Shown: one piece after another, positions 1 through 7,163 of the stretch | Layout: every line of letters starts with the position of its first letter | How positions within the stretch are numbered: the first letter of the stretch is position 1 | Origin: Alphaproteobacteria bacterium | GTDB taxonomy: Bacteria; Pseudomonadota; Alphaproteobacteria; Caulobacterales; Maricaulaceae | Direction of reading: 5' to 3' | Assembly (NCBI GenBank): GCA_030428405.1 | Contig: JAUIEH010000031.1 | Span: forward strand, 1 to 12,453 | Length of the DNA stretch: 12,453 nucleotides | Program-made: the position numbers and the translations under genes | Notes under the pieces: generated by a model | The model's database searches: none | What the model was told of the DNA's origin: nothing | Seen by the model: only the letters and a program-made list of their open reading frames with translations

Positions 1-92
1 GACAATATCCCGCCCACGACGGAAACCGCTATCCACAAGACGACGAGCACGATGATGATCGTGACGACGTTGCCTTTTTTGCGCTGGCTCAT
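1..92 (-). CDS. N-terminal part of a small single-helix membrane protein (cut by window edge)
   Basis: Reading leftward from an ATG at 92-90, the frame stays open to the window edge for 30 full codons. The peptide begins MSQRKKGN, a short basic N-terminus. A hydrophobic run of about 20 residues (VVTIIIVLVVLWIAVSVVGG) follows, which looks like a signal anchor or a single transmembrane helix with the basic end in the cytoplasm. A GGAG ribosome binding site lies on the minus strand at 102-99, 6 nt from the ATG, and supports this start. The gene lies 97 nt downstream of the four-helix membrane protein on the same strand, so it could be the third gene of that cluster or have its own promoter. I do not recognise the family; the rest of the protein lies outside the window. 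Confidence 0.6.
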   Translation of the reverse strand, partial: MSQRKKGNVVTIIIVLVVLWIAVSVVGGIL

Positions 93-189
93 GGCGCGCT
101 CCGCAATCCGCCGCGATTAGCTGGCGCGGCATAGTCACAAGCTGCGCCTTCGTTTGCGTTAACGCTGCGGCGCGCCGATCGCCTCATGG

Positions 190-696
190 CTATGCCGCAG
201 CGCTATTGCGGGCGATGACGTCTAGAATGGCCGCCGGCGCCAGAAGGACCGCGCCGATGAGATAAAGCTGCAATCCGGCGGGAATGGGGTGGAGTATGGC
301 GGTGAGCCGGTCCAATGCGTCGTGCGGGCACGCAACGCCCCAGCCCGTGCGGCACGCGGCGAAATAAACAAAGCCGGCCACGCCCGCGACGCCGCACGCC
401 AGCGACAGCGCATAAAGCCGCCCCGCAATCGTTGCGACATTCGCGCGTCGGGCGGCTTCCACGGCGGCGTGCGGGGCTTCGCCGTCAAGGCCGAGTTCGG
501 CGCGGAAAAGCTTTGCTGCGCCCCAAACGAGCAGGAAGATCAAGGCCGGCGGCGCCATTGCGATCGCGAACGCAAATGTCAGCCCACTCAGATCGCCCTG
601 CCGGATGGCGTAATGTTCAAACAGGGCCGTCAGCGCGAAGACGGCCAGCATCCAGAGAATCGTCAGCACCCGCCATATACGGAACAGCGTGCGCAT
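190..696 (-). CDS. Four-helix membrane protein of unknown function
   Basis: This 168-residue protein is very hydrophobic. Likely membrane helices are at about residues 10-29, 40-64, 93-115 and 141-163. The N-terminus is basic (MRTLFRIWR). An amphipathic Ala/Glu/Arg segment at about 66-92 lies between helices 2 and 3. The short loop after helix 3 carries Cys115 and Cys123, with eight residues between pairs of aromatic and Gly positions; if the loop is periplasmic, a disulfide is possible. The ATG at 696-694 overlaps the decarboxylase stop codon as TGATG, and an AGAGG ribosome binding site lies 4 nt upstream, so I chose it over the in-frame GTG at 699. The overlap suggests coupled translation with the decarboxylase and perhaps a related task, such as substrate or product handling. 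That is inference: I recognise no transporter signature or named family. Confidence 0.75.
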   Translation of the reverse strand: MRTLFRIWRVLTILWMLAVFALTALFEHYAIRQGDLSGLTFAFAIAMAPPALIFLLVWGAAKLFRAELGLDGEAPHAAVEAARRANVATIAGRLYALSLACGVAGVAGFVYFAACRTGWGVACPHDALDRLTAILHPIPAGLQLYLIGAVLLAPAAILDVIARNSAAA

Positions 697-2147
697 CACG
701 CCTCTGCTTCGGCCAGCGCGCGCCGCGCCTCCTCATAAGCCGACAAGATGGCGTCCGCGCTGCGCTGAATGTCTTCATCCGTGGTCGAGCGATTGCACAC
801 TGAAAAACGCATTATGGTGCGGCCGCGCCACTCCGATGTCTGCACCCAGCACACGCCCGTCTCCATGACCCGCGCCACGACGTCCTTGGTGAAGGCGTTG
901 GCGGCTTCAACGCTGGAGGCTGCGTCGTCATCGGGGTGGAAAACGAAGGCGGCCTGATTGAGCACGACGTCGTTGAGACATTCCACGCCGGCGCGTGAGG
1001 TTAAAAGATCGCGCATTTTGCGGGCATGCGCACAGCAGCGCGAGACGGTCTCGCTCACGCCCTTGCGGCCAATCGCGCGCAGGGTCGCATAGATCGGCGT
1101 CGCCCGTCCGCGCCGGGAAAGTTCGGGTACGAAATGGGAGCAGTCGCGCGCACCTTCCGCCTGCGGTAGATAGCTCGCCCGCGCCGCCATCGCGCCAACA
1201 TGCGCCTCAGCGTCGCGCACGATGGCGAAGCCGGCGTCGTAAGGCGTGTTGAGCCATTTATGCGCATCCGTCGACCAGCTGTCGGCCAGCTCCACGCCAG
1301 CAACGCTTCCAGCGAGATCGGGCGCAGCGCGCGCCCACAGTCCGAAGGCGCCGTCGACATGCAACCAGGCGCCGGCGTCGCGGCAGAGCGGCGCAATTTT
1401 CTCGAACGGGTCCTGCGCGCCGGAATTGATGTTGCCGGATTGGGCGCAGACGAGGATCGGGCCGTCCACGTTGGCCAGCGCCTCTTCAAACGCGTCTGCG
1501 CGCATGGCGCCATTGTCGTCGACAGCGACGCAAATGTTCCGCTTCGCGCCCAATCCGGCGAAGCGCAAGGCGGAAAGCAGGGTCGGGTGGGCCTCTTCGC
1601 CCACGATGACGGTGATCGGCGGCGCACCGATCGGGCCGTCGGCTTCGACGTCCCAGCCGATGCGCTTGAGCACGGCGTGACGGCCTGCAGCAATGCCCAC
1701 GAAATTCGCCATGGTCGCGCCGGTGGTGACGCCGAGGCTGGCGTCTCGGGGCAGATCGAGAAGATCGAGCACCCATTGTGCGACAATTGCTTCGACGGCG
1801 TGGCCGAACGGGGTGACCAAAGGCGTGCCGGGCGTGTCGTCCCACGCGACATTGAGCCAGTCGGCGGCCATGCCGACCGGATAGGACCCACCGATGACAT
1901 AGGCGAAGAACCGCCCGCCGACGGTGGGCGCTATTGCGCCTTCAGCGGCGTCGGCCAGCGCATCCACAATTTCGACGCTTGATTGAGCCTCTTCGTTCAA
2001 CGGACCGCCGAGCCTGGCGCGAATGTCGGCCTGCGTGGTCGTCAGCTTGAGGGAAAGGTCATCGACTTTTTCGAGATAATCACGTGCGCGCTCATAAGCG
2101 CGGGCCAGCGACGCGGCGCCGTCTCCATCGCCGAAAAACTCACTCAT
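696..2147 (-). CDS. PLP-dependent group II amino acid decarboxylase family protein
   Basis: This 483-residue protein belongs to the pyridoxal-phosphate group II decarboxylases (the aromatic amino acid, glutamate and histidine decarboxylase superfamily), cytoplasmic fold type I enzymes that remove the alpha-carboxylate of an amino acid. Visible motifs in order are a phosphate-binding VTTGATMANF at about 140-149, EEAHPTL with a probable ring-stacking His187, HVDGAFGLWA with Asp265 to pair with the pyridine nitrogen, and STDAHKWLN with the Schiff-base Lys297. The conserved PELSRRGRATPIYA block follows at about 341-354. Length is normal for the family. A longer frame opens at 2228, but I chose ATG 2147 because a GGGAG site lies 8 nt upstream, the extra 27 residues look unlike the family, and they cover an inverted repeat. 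The HVDGAFG form differs from the HVDAAY of classical aromatic decarboxylases, so the substrate cannot be assigned. Confidence 0.9.
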   Translation of the reverse strand: MSEFFGDGDGAASLARAYERARDYLEKVDDLSLKLTTTQADIRARLGGPLNEEAQSSVEIVDALADAAEGAIAPTVGGRFFAYVIGGSYPVGMAADWLNVAWDDTPGTPLVTPFGHAVEAIVAQWVLDLLDLPRDASLGVTTGATMANFVGIAAGRHAVLKRIGWDVEADGPIGAPPITVIVGEEAHPTLLSALRFAGLGAKRNICVAVDDNGAMRADAFEEALANVDGPILVCAQSGNINSGAQDPFEKIAPLCRDAGAWLHVDGAFGLWARAAPDLAGSVAGVELADSWSTDAHKWLNTPYDAGFAIVRDAEAHVGAMAARASYLPQAEGARDCSHFVPELSRRGRATPIYATLRAIGRKGVSETVSRCCAHARKMRDLLTSRAGVECLNDVVLNQAAFVFHPDDDAASSVEAANAFTKDVVARVMETGVCWVQTSEWRGRTIMRFSVCNRSTTDEDIQRSADAILSAYEEARRALAEAEA

Positions 2148-2155
2148 CACTCGAT

Positions 2156-2160
2156 CTCCC
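2156..2160 (-). promoter_or_regulatory. Ribosome binding site that fixes the decarboxylase start
   Basis: The minus strand reads GGGAG, 8 nt before the ATG at 2147-2145. Its strength and spacing favour this start over the upstream one at 2228. Confidence 0.65.
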
Positions 2161-2176
2161 AAGCGCGGCAGGCAGA

Positions 2177-2202
2177 AAATAATGTCAGGCGGGACATTGT
2201 TT
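2177..2202. promoter_or_regulatory. Inverted repeat, candidate operator for the decarboxylase cluster
   Basis: The core is AATGTC-aggcgg-GACATT (2181-2198), two perfect 6-bp arms around a 6-bp spacer. After one T/G mismatch the symmetry continues for three more bases on each side (AAA at 2177-2179, TTT at 2200-2202). Its inner edge lies about 33 nt before the decarboxylase ATG and about 20 nt before its ribosome binding site. On the minus strand the GACATTATTTT portion could also serve as a -10 region. The size and symmetry fit a dimeric repressor or activator site. It could instead be a leader hairpin, and no regulator gene is visible in the window. Confidence 0.45.
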
Positions 2203-2460
2203 CGCACGACGTTGCGCGGCTGCGACACCCGAAAACGGCTAAGCCTCGGAAATGTGAACCCTTCGCATCGCCCCGCGACGTTCCGCCCTTGGGCCGAGGT
2301 TCTGGAATCTGTGGGCGGCAGCCGCTACAAGCGCGTTGCTCTTGCTTGGACGGGGTGAGTCGCGCGACGAAGCGTGCTCAGTTCGCCGGGCGCGGGGGCT
2401 GCGCGCGCCGTGACCGTCCGGTCCGGCGTTCATCGAAATGGGTGCGGGCGCGAGAGCGGC

Positions 2461-3075
2461 ATGCTGTTGCAGACAATCGCGTTTTACACATTGGCGATCA
2501 CGGCTGTGACGGCGGCGCTTCTGGTCGTCGCCGCGCGCAATCCCGTGCGCTCGGTGATGTGGCTGATTTTGACCTTCTTCAGCGCGGCGGGCTTGTTCGT
2601 CCTGATCGGCGCGGAGTTTCTCGCGATGCTGCTGGTCGTGGTCTATGTCGGCGCTGTCGCGGTGTTGTTCCTCTTTGTCGTGATGATGCTCGACGTCGAT
2701 TTCGTCGAACTCAAGCAGGGCTTTCTGCAATATCTGCCGCTGGGCGCGCTGATCGCGCTCATTCTCGCCGCTGAGCTCGTGTTTGTCGGCGTCGGCAGAA
2801 CGGCGCTGGGCGGGGGCGCGGAAGGCGTCTTCGGCGCGGGCGCGAATGCAGGCGCGGCCTCGAATATCGAGGCGATCGGCGAAGTTCTCTATGACCGCTA
2901 TGTCTATTTCTTCCAGGCGGCCGGACTGATCCTGCTGGTCGCGATGATCGGCGCGATCGTATTGACGCTGCGCCATCGCGAAAACGTCAAGCGCCAGAAC
3001 ATCGCGGACCAGGTCGCGCGCCGGCGCAAGGACGCCGTCACGCTGGTCGATCCGCAGCCGGGCGAGGGGATTTAG
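2461..3075 (+). CDS. nuoJ: NADH:quinone oxidoreductase subunit J
   Basis: NuoJ (204 residues) is an integral membrane subunit of respiratory complex I, sitting between the quinone-binding end and the antiporter-like subunits. Its third helix, with a pi-bulge, changes shape during coupling. The sequence shows five hydrophobic segments. The family signature EFLAMLLVVVYVGAVAVLFL occupies about 52-71, including Glu52 and the YVGA motif, followed by FVVMMLDVD. A Gly/Ala-rich stretch at about 115-133 forms a longer loop before the last helix, and the C-terminal tail from about 171 is basic. I chose the ATG at 2461 because LLQTIAFYTLAI is the expected N-terminus; the GTG at 2374 would add an unconserved leader. 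The ribosome binding site before 2461 is weak (GAGAG). nuoK starts 2 nt after the stop. Unusually, no nuoI precedes it. Confidence 0.96.
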   Translation: MLLQTIAFYTLAITAVTAALLVVAARNPVRSVMWLILTFFSAAGLFVLIGAEFLAMLLVVVYVGAVAVLFLFVVMMLDVDFVELKQGFLQYLPLGALIALILAAELVFVGVGRTALGGGAEGVFGAGANAGAASNIEAIGEVLYDRYVYFFQAAGLILLVAMIGAIVLTLRHRENVKRQNIADQVARRRKDAVTLVDPQPGEGI

Positions 3076-3077
3076 CC

Positions 3078-3386
3078 ATGGGCGTGGGGCTGAGCCATTA
3101 TCTCGCTGTCGGCGCGATCTTATTCACGATCGGCGTCTTCGGAATTTTCGTGAACCGCAAGAACGTCATCATCATCTTGATGTCGATCGAGCTGATTCTG
3201 CTCGCGGTGAACGTCAATCTCGTGGCGTTCTCCGTCTATCTCGGCGACGTGACCGGGCAAATCTTCGCCATGCTCGTCCTCACCGTGGCCGCCGCCGAGG
3301 CGGCCATCGGTCTGGCCATTCTCGTCGTCTATTTCCGAAACCGCGGCACGATCGCGGTCGAGGACGTCAATCTGATGAAGGGCTGA
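3078..3386 (+). CDS. nuoK: NADH:quinone oxidoreductase subunit K
   Basis: NuoK (102 residues, the normal length) is the three-helix complex I subunit related to MrpC of the Mrp antiporters. It carries two membrane-buried glutamates on the proton path between the quinone site and NuoN. Both are visible: Glu38 in the second helix (LMSIELILLAVN) and Glu74 in the third (TVAAAEAAIGLAI). The signature VNLVAFS follows the first. The ATG lies 2 nt after the nuoJ stop, and its ribosome binding site (GAGGGG) lies inside the last nuoJ codons, which suggests coupled translation. nuoL begins 10 nt after the stop. Confidence 0.97.
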   Translation: MGVGLSHYLAVGAILFTIGVFGIFVNRKNVIIILMSIELILLAVNVNLVAFSVYLGDVTGQIFAMLVLTVAAAEAAIGLAILVVYFRNRGTIAVEDVNLMKG

Positions 3387-3396
3387 GCCGCCGCAG

Positions 3397-5613
3397 ATGT
3401 ACGCCGCAATCGTCTTCCTGCCGCTGATCGGCTGTCTGATCGCGGGCCTTTTCCGCAAGCAGATCGGCGCGCGCGCCGCAATGTTCGTCACGACCGGCCT
3501 TTTGTTTGTGTCAGCCGGACTGTCGATCATCACCTTCGCTCAGGTCGCCTGGGGCGGAGTGGAGACGCAGATCGTTCTTCTGCCGTGGTTCTCGATCGGC
3601 GATTTCCAGGCGTCCTGGACAATCCGCGTGGACATGCTGACGGCGGTGATGCTGGTCGTCGTGACCAGCGTGTCCTCGCTCGTTCACCTTTATTCCATCG
3701 GCTATATGGAGGAGGACCCAGATCAGGCGCGGTTCTTCTCTTATCTCTCGCTTTTCACCTTCGCCATGCTGATGCTGGTGACGGCGGACGATCTCCTGCA
3801 GCTCTTTTTCGGCTGGGAGGGCGTCGGTCTCGCGAGCTATCTGCTGATCGGCTTCTGGTACAAAAAGCCCTCCGCCAACGCCGCCGCCATCAAAGCCTTC
3901 GTCACCAACCGGGTGGGCGATTTCGGCTTCGCGCTCGGCGTGATGGCGACATTCGCCGTTTTCGGCACGATCGAATTCGACGCCATCTTCTCCGCCATCG
4001 CCAATGACGCCGCCGTCACGCCGCTCTGGAGCGAGCAATCAAGCGCGGTCAGCGAGACCTCGATCAGCTTTCTCGGCATGGAGTTCGCCGCGCTCGAGCT
4101 GATCGGATTCCTGTTGTTCATCGGCGCGATGGGCAAATCGGCGCAATTCTTCCTGCATGTCTGGCTGCCCGACGCCATGGAAGGCCCGACGCCCGTTTCC
4201 GCGCTGATCCATGCCGCGACCATGGTGACCGCCGGCGTCTTCCTCGTCTGCCGCATGTGGCAGGTCTATGATGCGGCGCCTTACGCCTCGATGCTCGTCA
4301 CGATCATCGGCGCCGTAACCGCGCTTTACGCCGCGACCGTCGGCGTGGCGCAAAACGACATCAAGCGCGTGGTCGCTTATTCGACGTGTTCGCAGCTTGG
4401 CTACATGTTCTTCGCCGCCGGCGTCGGCGCCTATGGCGCAGCGATGTTTCATCTGTTCACGCACGCTTTCTTCAAGGCGCTTCTGTTCCTGGGCTCGGGC
4501 GCGGTCATTCACGGCCTGCATCACGAACAGGACATGCGCCTGATGGGCGGGGTCCGCTCAAAAATGCCGTGGACCTGGGCGATGATGATCATCGGCACTT
4601 TGGCGCTGACCGGCGTCGGACTGCCGATGGGCGCTGGGCTGGGTTATGGCTTTTCCGGGTTCTTCTCCAAGGACACGATCATCGAAGCGGCCTATTTCGC
4701 GGGCGAGGCCGGCAATGAAGTCGGCATGTTCGCGTTCTGGATGGGCGTCATCGCAGCCTTCCTGACGAGCTTTTATTCCTGGCGCCTCATCTTCATGACC
4801 TTCCACGGCCGCTATCGCGGCCCCAGCGAAGTGCTCGCCCACGCACATGACGCGCCTTGGGTGATGCGCGCGCCTCTGGTCATCTTGTCGATCGGCGCCT
4901 TGTTCGCCGGGGCTGCGTTCTTCTCCTCATTCGTGGGCGACAGGTCCGAAGCGTTCTGGCGCGGCAGCGTGCCGGCCGCTCATGCGAGCGCGGAAGGCCA
5001 TGGCGCAGCTGATGCCTATCTTGAGCAGGCCGACAATACGCATGCTGAAGATATGCAGCACGAAACCGACGCCAGCGCCGCTGCGCCGACTGTCACCGCC
5101 GAGGAAGCTGAGGACGAACATTCCGCCGGCGGAGCCGCCGCCCCCCATGCGGTCGAGGCTGACCATCACGCCGAAGCAGCTGACGATCACGGCGGCGGAC
5201 ATCATCCGCCGGAATGGGTGCGCTGGACGCCGTTCGGCGTCACGATTGCGGGCTTCCTGATCGCGGTGTGGGCCTATCTCCTGAACGAGGGGCTGGGCGC
5301 CCGCATCGCCGCACGCGGCGGACCGCTTCACGCCTTCCTCTATAACAAGTGGTATTTCGACCAGCTCTATAACGCCACGCTGGTGCGCGGCGCGCGCGGG
5401 CTCGGCGACTTGTTCTGGAAGGGCGGCGATCAGAAGATCATTGACGGGCTGGGCCCCAATGGGGTCGCCGCCGCCGCCGCCTTCGCAGGCCGGCGACAGT
5501 CGAAATCCCAGACCGGTTATCTTTATCACTACGCCTTCGTGATGCTGCTCGGCGTGGCCGCTTTTGCGAGCTGGGTCCTGTTCACGGCGTCCAATAGCGG
5601 AGCGCCGTCATGA
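3397..5613 (+). CDS. nuoL: NADH:quinone oxidoreductase subunit L, with long His-rich insert
   Basis: NuoL is the distal antiporter-like proton-pumping subunit of complex I, with a long lateral helix at its C-terminus. This copy has 738 residues, longer than the roughly 610-700 usual for the family. Conserved pump residues are present: Glu141 in LFFGWEGVGLASYLLIGFWY, Lys247 in GAMGKSAQFFLHVWLPDAM, the EGPTPVSALIHAATMVTAG block at 262-280, and Lys360 in FTHAFFKALLFLGSGAVIH. The extra length comes mainly from a soluble segment at about 526-605 that is rich in Ala, Glu, Asp and His (11 His) and lies before the late PPEWVRWTPFG helix. The conserved C-terminal part (YNKWYFDQLYN at 649-659) follows intact. 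The start MYAAIVFLPL fits the family although its ribosome binding site (GAAGGG) is about 13 nt away. The stop overlaps the nuoM start as ATGA. Confidence 0.97.
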   Translation: MYAAIVFLPLIGCLIAGLFRKQIGARAAMFVTTGLLFVSAGLSIITFAQVAWGGVETQIVLLPWFSIGDFQASWTIRVDMLTAVMLVVVTSVSSLVHLYSIGYMEEDPDQARFFSYLSLFTFAMLMLVTADDLLQLFFGWEGVGLASYLLIGFWYKKPSANAAAIKAFVTNRVGDFGFALGVMATFAVFGTIEFDAIFSAIANDAAVTPLWSEQSSAVSETSISFLGMEFAALELIGFLLFIGAMGKSAQFFLHVWLPDAMEGPTPVSALIHAATMVTAGVFLVCRMWQVYDAAPYASMLVTIIGAVTALYAATVGVAQNDIKRVVAYSTCSQLGYMFFAAGVGAYGAAMFHLFTHAFFKALLFLGSGAVIHGLHHEQDMRLMGGVRSKMPWTWAMMIIGTLALTGVGLPMGAGLGYGFSGFFSKDTIIEAAYFAGEAGNEVGMFAFWMGVIAAFLTSFYSWRLIFMTFHGRYRGPSEVLAHAHDAPWVMRAPLVILSIGALFAGAAFFSSFVGDRSEAFWRGSVPAAHASAEGHGAADAYLEQADNTHAEDMQHETDASAAAPTVTAEEAEDEHSAGGAAAPHAVEADHHAEAADDHGGGHHPPEWVRWTPFGVTIAGFLIAVWAYLLNEGLGARIAARGGPLHAFLYNKWYFDQLYNATLVRGARGLGDLFWKGGDQKIIDGLGPNGVAAAAAFAGRRQSKSQTGYLYHYAFVMLLGVAAFASWVLFTASNSGAPS

Positions 5614-7151
5614 TCCGCGACCTGCTTTCTGTCGTGCCAATCTTGTCGCTGATCACCTTCCTGCCGGCCATTGGCGCAGGGATGATCCTTCTGACGCGCG
5701 CGTTCGCACGCGCCGAGGACGCCCCGCGCATCGCGGTGAACGCGCGCTATCTCGCGCTGTTCACCTCAATGGCGACGCTGGTTTTATCGGTCGGCCTCGT
5801 GCTCGCCTTTGACGCCGGTGAAACGGGCTTTCAGTTCGTCGAAGAGGCCGAATGGCTTGGCGCGGGCGTCGCCTATCGCATGGGCGTAGACGGAATTTCC
5901 GTACTCTTCGTGTTGCTCAGCGCATTCCTGACGCCGCTTTGCGTCTTGGCGAGCTGGCGTTCGATCGAAGAACGCGTCGCGGAGTACATGATCGCGTTCC
6001 TGCTTTTGGAAACGCTGATGATCGGCGTGTTCTGCGCGCTCGATCTCATCTTGTTCTATCTGTTCTTCGAAGGCGGCCTCATACCGATGTTCCTGATCAT
6101 CGGCATATGGGGCGGGGCGAACCGCGTCTATGCGGCGTTCAAGTTTTTCCTCTACACGCTGCTCGGCTCGCTTTTGATGCTCGTCGCGATCATCGCGATG
6201 TATATCTATTCGGGTACCGTCCTGCCTGAAGGTCCGACCATGGACATCGCGGCGCTGCAAAGCGTGGCGTTCCCGGAAGGCCTGCAATTCTGGCTCTGGC
6301 TCGCCTTCTTCGCGTCATTTGCGGTCAAGCTGCCGATGTGGCCGGTGCATACCTGGCTGCCCGATGCGCACGTTGAAGCGCCGACGGCCGGCTCGGTCAT
6401 TCTGGCGGGCGTGCTCCTGAAAATGGGCGGCTACGGATTATTGCGCTTCTCGCTGCCCATGTTCCCGGATGCGAGCGCGTTTTTTGCGCCCATGGTGTTT
6501 GCGCTCTCCGTCATCGCCATCGTCTACACTTCGCTGGTGGCCTTCCGGCAGGAGGACATCAAGAAGCTGATCGCTTATTCCTCCGTCGCCCATATGGGCT
6601 TTGTCACGATCGGGATATTCTCGATGACGGAGCAGGGCGTGCAGGGCGCGATTTTTCAGATGCTCAGCCACGGCGTCATCTCGGGCGCCTTGTTCTTGTG
6701 CGTCGGCGTTGTTTACGACCGCATGCACACGCGCGAGATCGCGTTCTATGGCGGGCTCGTCAATCGCATGCCCGTCTACGCGATAATCTTCATGCTGTTT
6801 ACGATGGGCAATGTCGGTCTGCCGGGCACGTCGGGCTTTATCGGCGAGTTCCTGACCATGCTTGGCGCGTTCCAGGTCAATACCTGGGTCGCAGCAGGCG
6901 CCGCGCTCGGCGTCATCTTGTCGGCCGTATACGCATTGACGCTCTACAGACGCGTCGTGTTCGGCGAAATCACCAATGAGAAGCTCAACGCCATCGACGA
7001 CGTCACCACGCTGGAAACCGTCTATTTCGCGCCTTTGGTGATCGCCACGATCGTGCTCGGCGTCTATCCGTCCATCGTCACTGACATGACGGCGGCCTCG
7101 GTGAACTTCCTGCTCGACAATGTCGCCTTTGCGCTGGCGAGCGGATCTTAG
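5610..7151 (+). CDS. nuoM: NADH:quinone oxidoreductase subunit M
   Basis: NuoM (513 residues, the normal length) is the middle antiporter-like subunit of complex I and pumps one proton channel's worth in the membrane arm. The key charged residues are visible: Glu154 in FYLFFEGGLIPMFLIIGIWG, Lys240 in FAVKLPMWPVHTWLPDAHVE, and Lys271 in LLKMGGYGLLRF. The conserved KKLIAYSSVAHMGF block on the second channel half lies in the middle of the protein. The ATG overlaps the nuoL stop (ATGA at 5610-5613), with a GGAG site 7 nt upstream inside nuoL. nuoN starts 12 nt after the stop. Nothing is missing or odd in the sequence. Confidence 0.98.
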   Translation: MIRDLLSVVPILSLITFLPAIGAGMILLTRAFARAEDAPRIAVNARYLALFTSMATLVLSVGLVLAFDAGETGFQFVEEAEWLGAGVAYRMGVDGISVLFVLLSAFLTPLCVLASWRSIEERVAEYMIAFLLLETLMIGVFCALDLILFYLFFEGGLIPMFLIIGIWGGANRVYAAFKFFLYTLLGSLLMLVAIIAMYIYSGTVLPEGPTMDIAALQSVAFPEGLQFWLWLAFFASFAVKLPMWPVHTWLPDAHVEAPTAGSVILAGVLLKMGGYGLLRFSLPMFPDASAFFAPMVFALSVIAIVYTSLVAFRQEDIKKLIAYSSVAHMGFVTIGIFSMTEQGVQGAIFQMLSHGVISGALFLCVGVVYDRMHTREIAFYGGLVNRMPVYAIIFMLFTMGNVGLPGTSGFIGEFLTMLGAFQVNTWVAAGAALGVILSAVYALTLYRRVVFGEITNEKLNAIDDVTTLETVYFAPLVIATIVLGVYPSIVTDMTAASVNFLLDNVAFALASGS

Positions 7152-7163
7152 GGGGCTGGGCTG

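Larger units (their letters stand above)
2148..2460. promoter_or_regulatory. Divergent intergenic region between the decarboxylase and nuoJ
   Basis: These 313 bp separate the leftward decarboxylase from the rightward nuoJ, so they should hold promoters for both directions unless nuoJ is read from further left. I see no protein remnant, tRNA or transposon end. The decarboxylase side holds the 2177-2202 inverted repeat and an AT-rich patch. The nuoJ side is very GC-rich and has a 10-bp palindrome GTCGCGCGAC at 2359-2368 and a small hairpin candidate GACC/GGTC near 2412-2423. I could not find a convincing -35/-10 pair for nuoJ. An open frame from GTG 2374 would extend NuoJ by 29 residues, but these look non-conserved. 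Confidence 0.5.

Noticed and set aside
160..200. Possible terminator hairpin CTGCGG...CCGCAG between the two leftward membrane genes
   Set aside because: The stem is only 6 bp with a long loop, and there is no T run after it in the direction of transcription.
2148..2228. 27-residue N-terminal extension of the decarboxylase
   Set aside because: It lacks family similarity, covers an inverted repeat, and the downstream ATG has a better ribosome binding site.
2296..2312. Possible tRNA T-arm (GGTTCTGGAATCT)
   Set aside because: It lacks the GTTCGAATC core, and no acceptor or anticodon stems could be paired around it.
2374..2460. Upstream GTG start giving NuoJ 29 extra residues
   Set aside because: The extension is hydrophilic and unlike NuoJ N-termini, which begin close to the first helix.
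1983..2774. Plus-strand frame of 263 residues crossing the decarboxylase, the intergenic region and nuoJ
   Set aside because: It overlaps two well-supported genes in other frames, is rich in Arg and low-complexity sequence, and shows no recognisable domain.
2239..2976. Minus-strand frame of 245 residues opposite nuoJ
   Set aside because: It is a shadow of the nuoJ codons, with Asp/His/Gln/Arg-rich composition typical of antisense frames to membrane proteins in GC-rich DNA.
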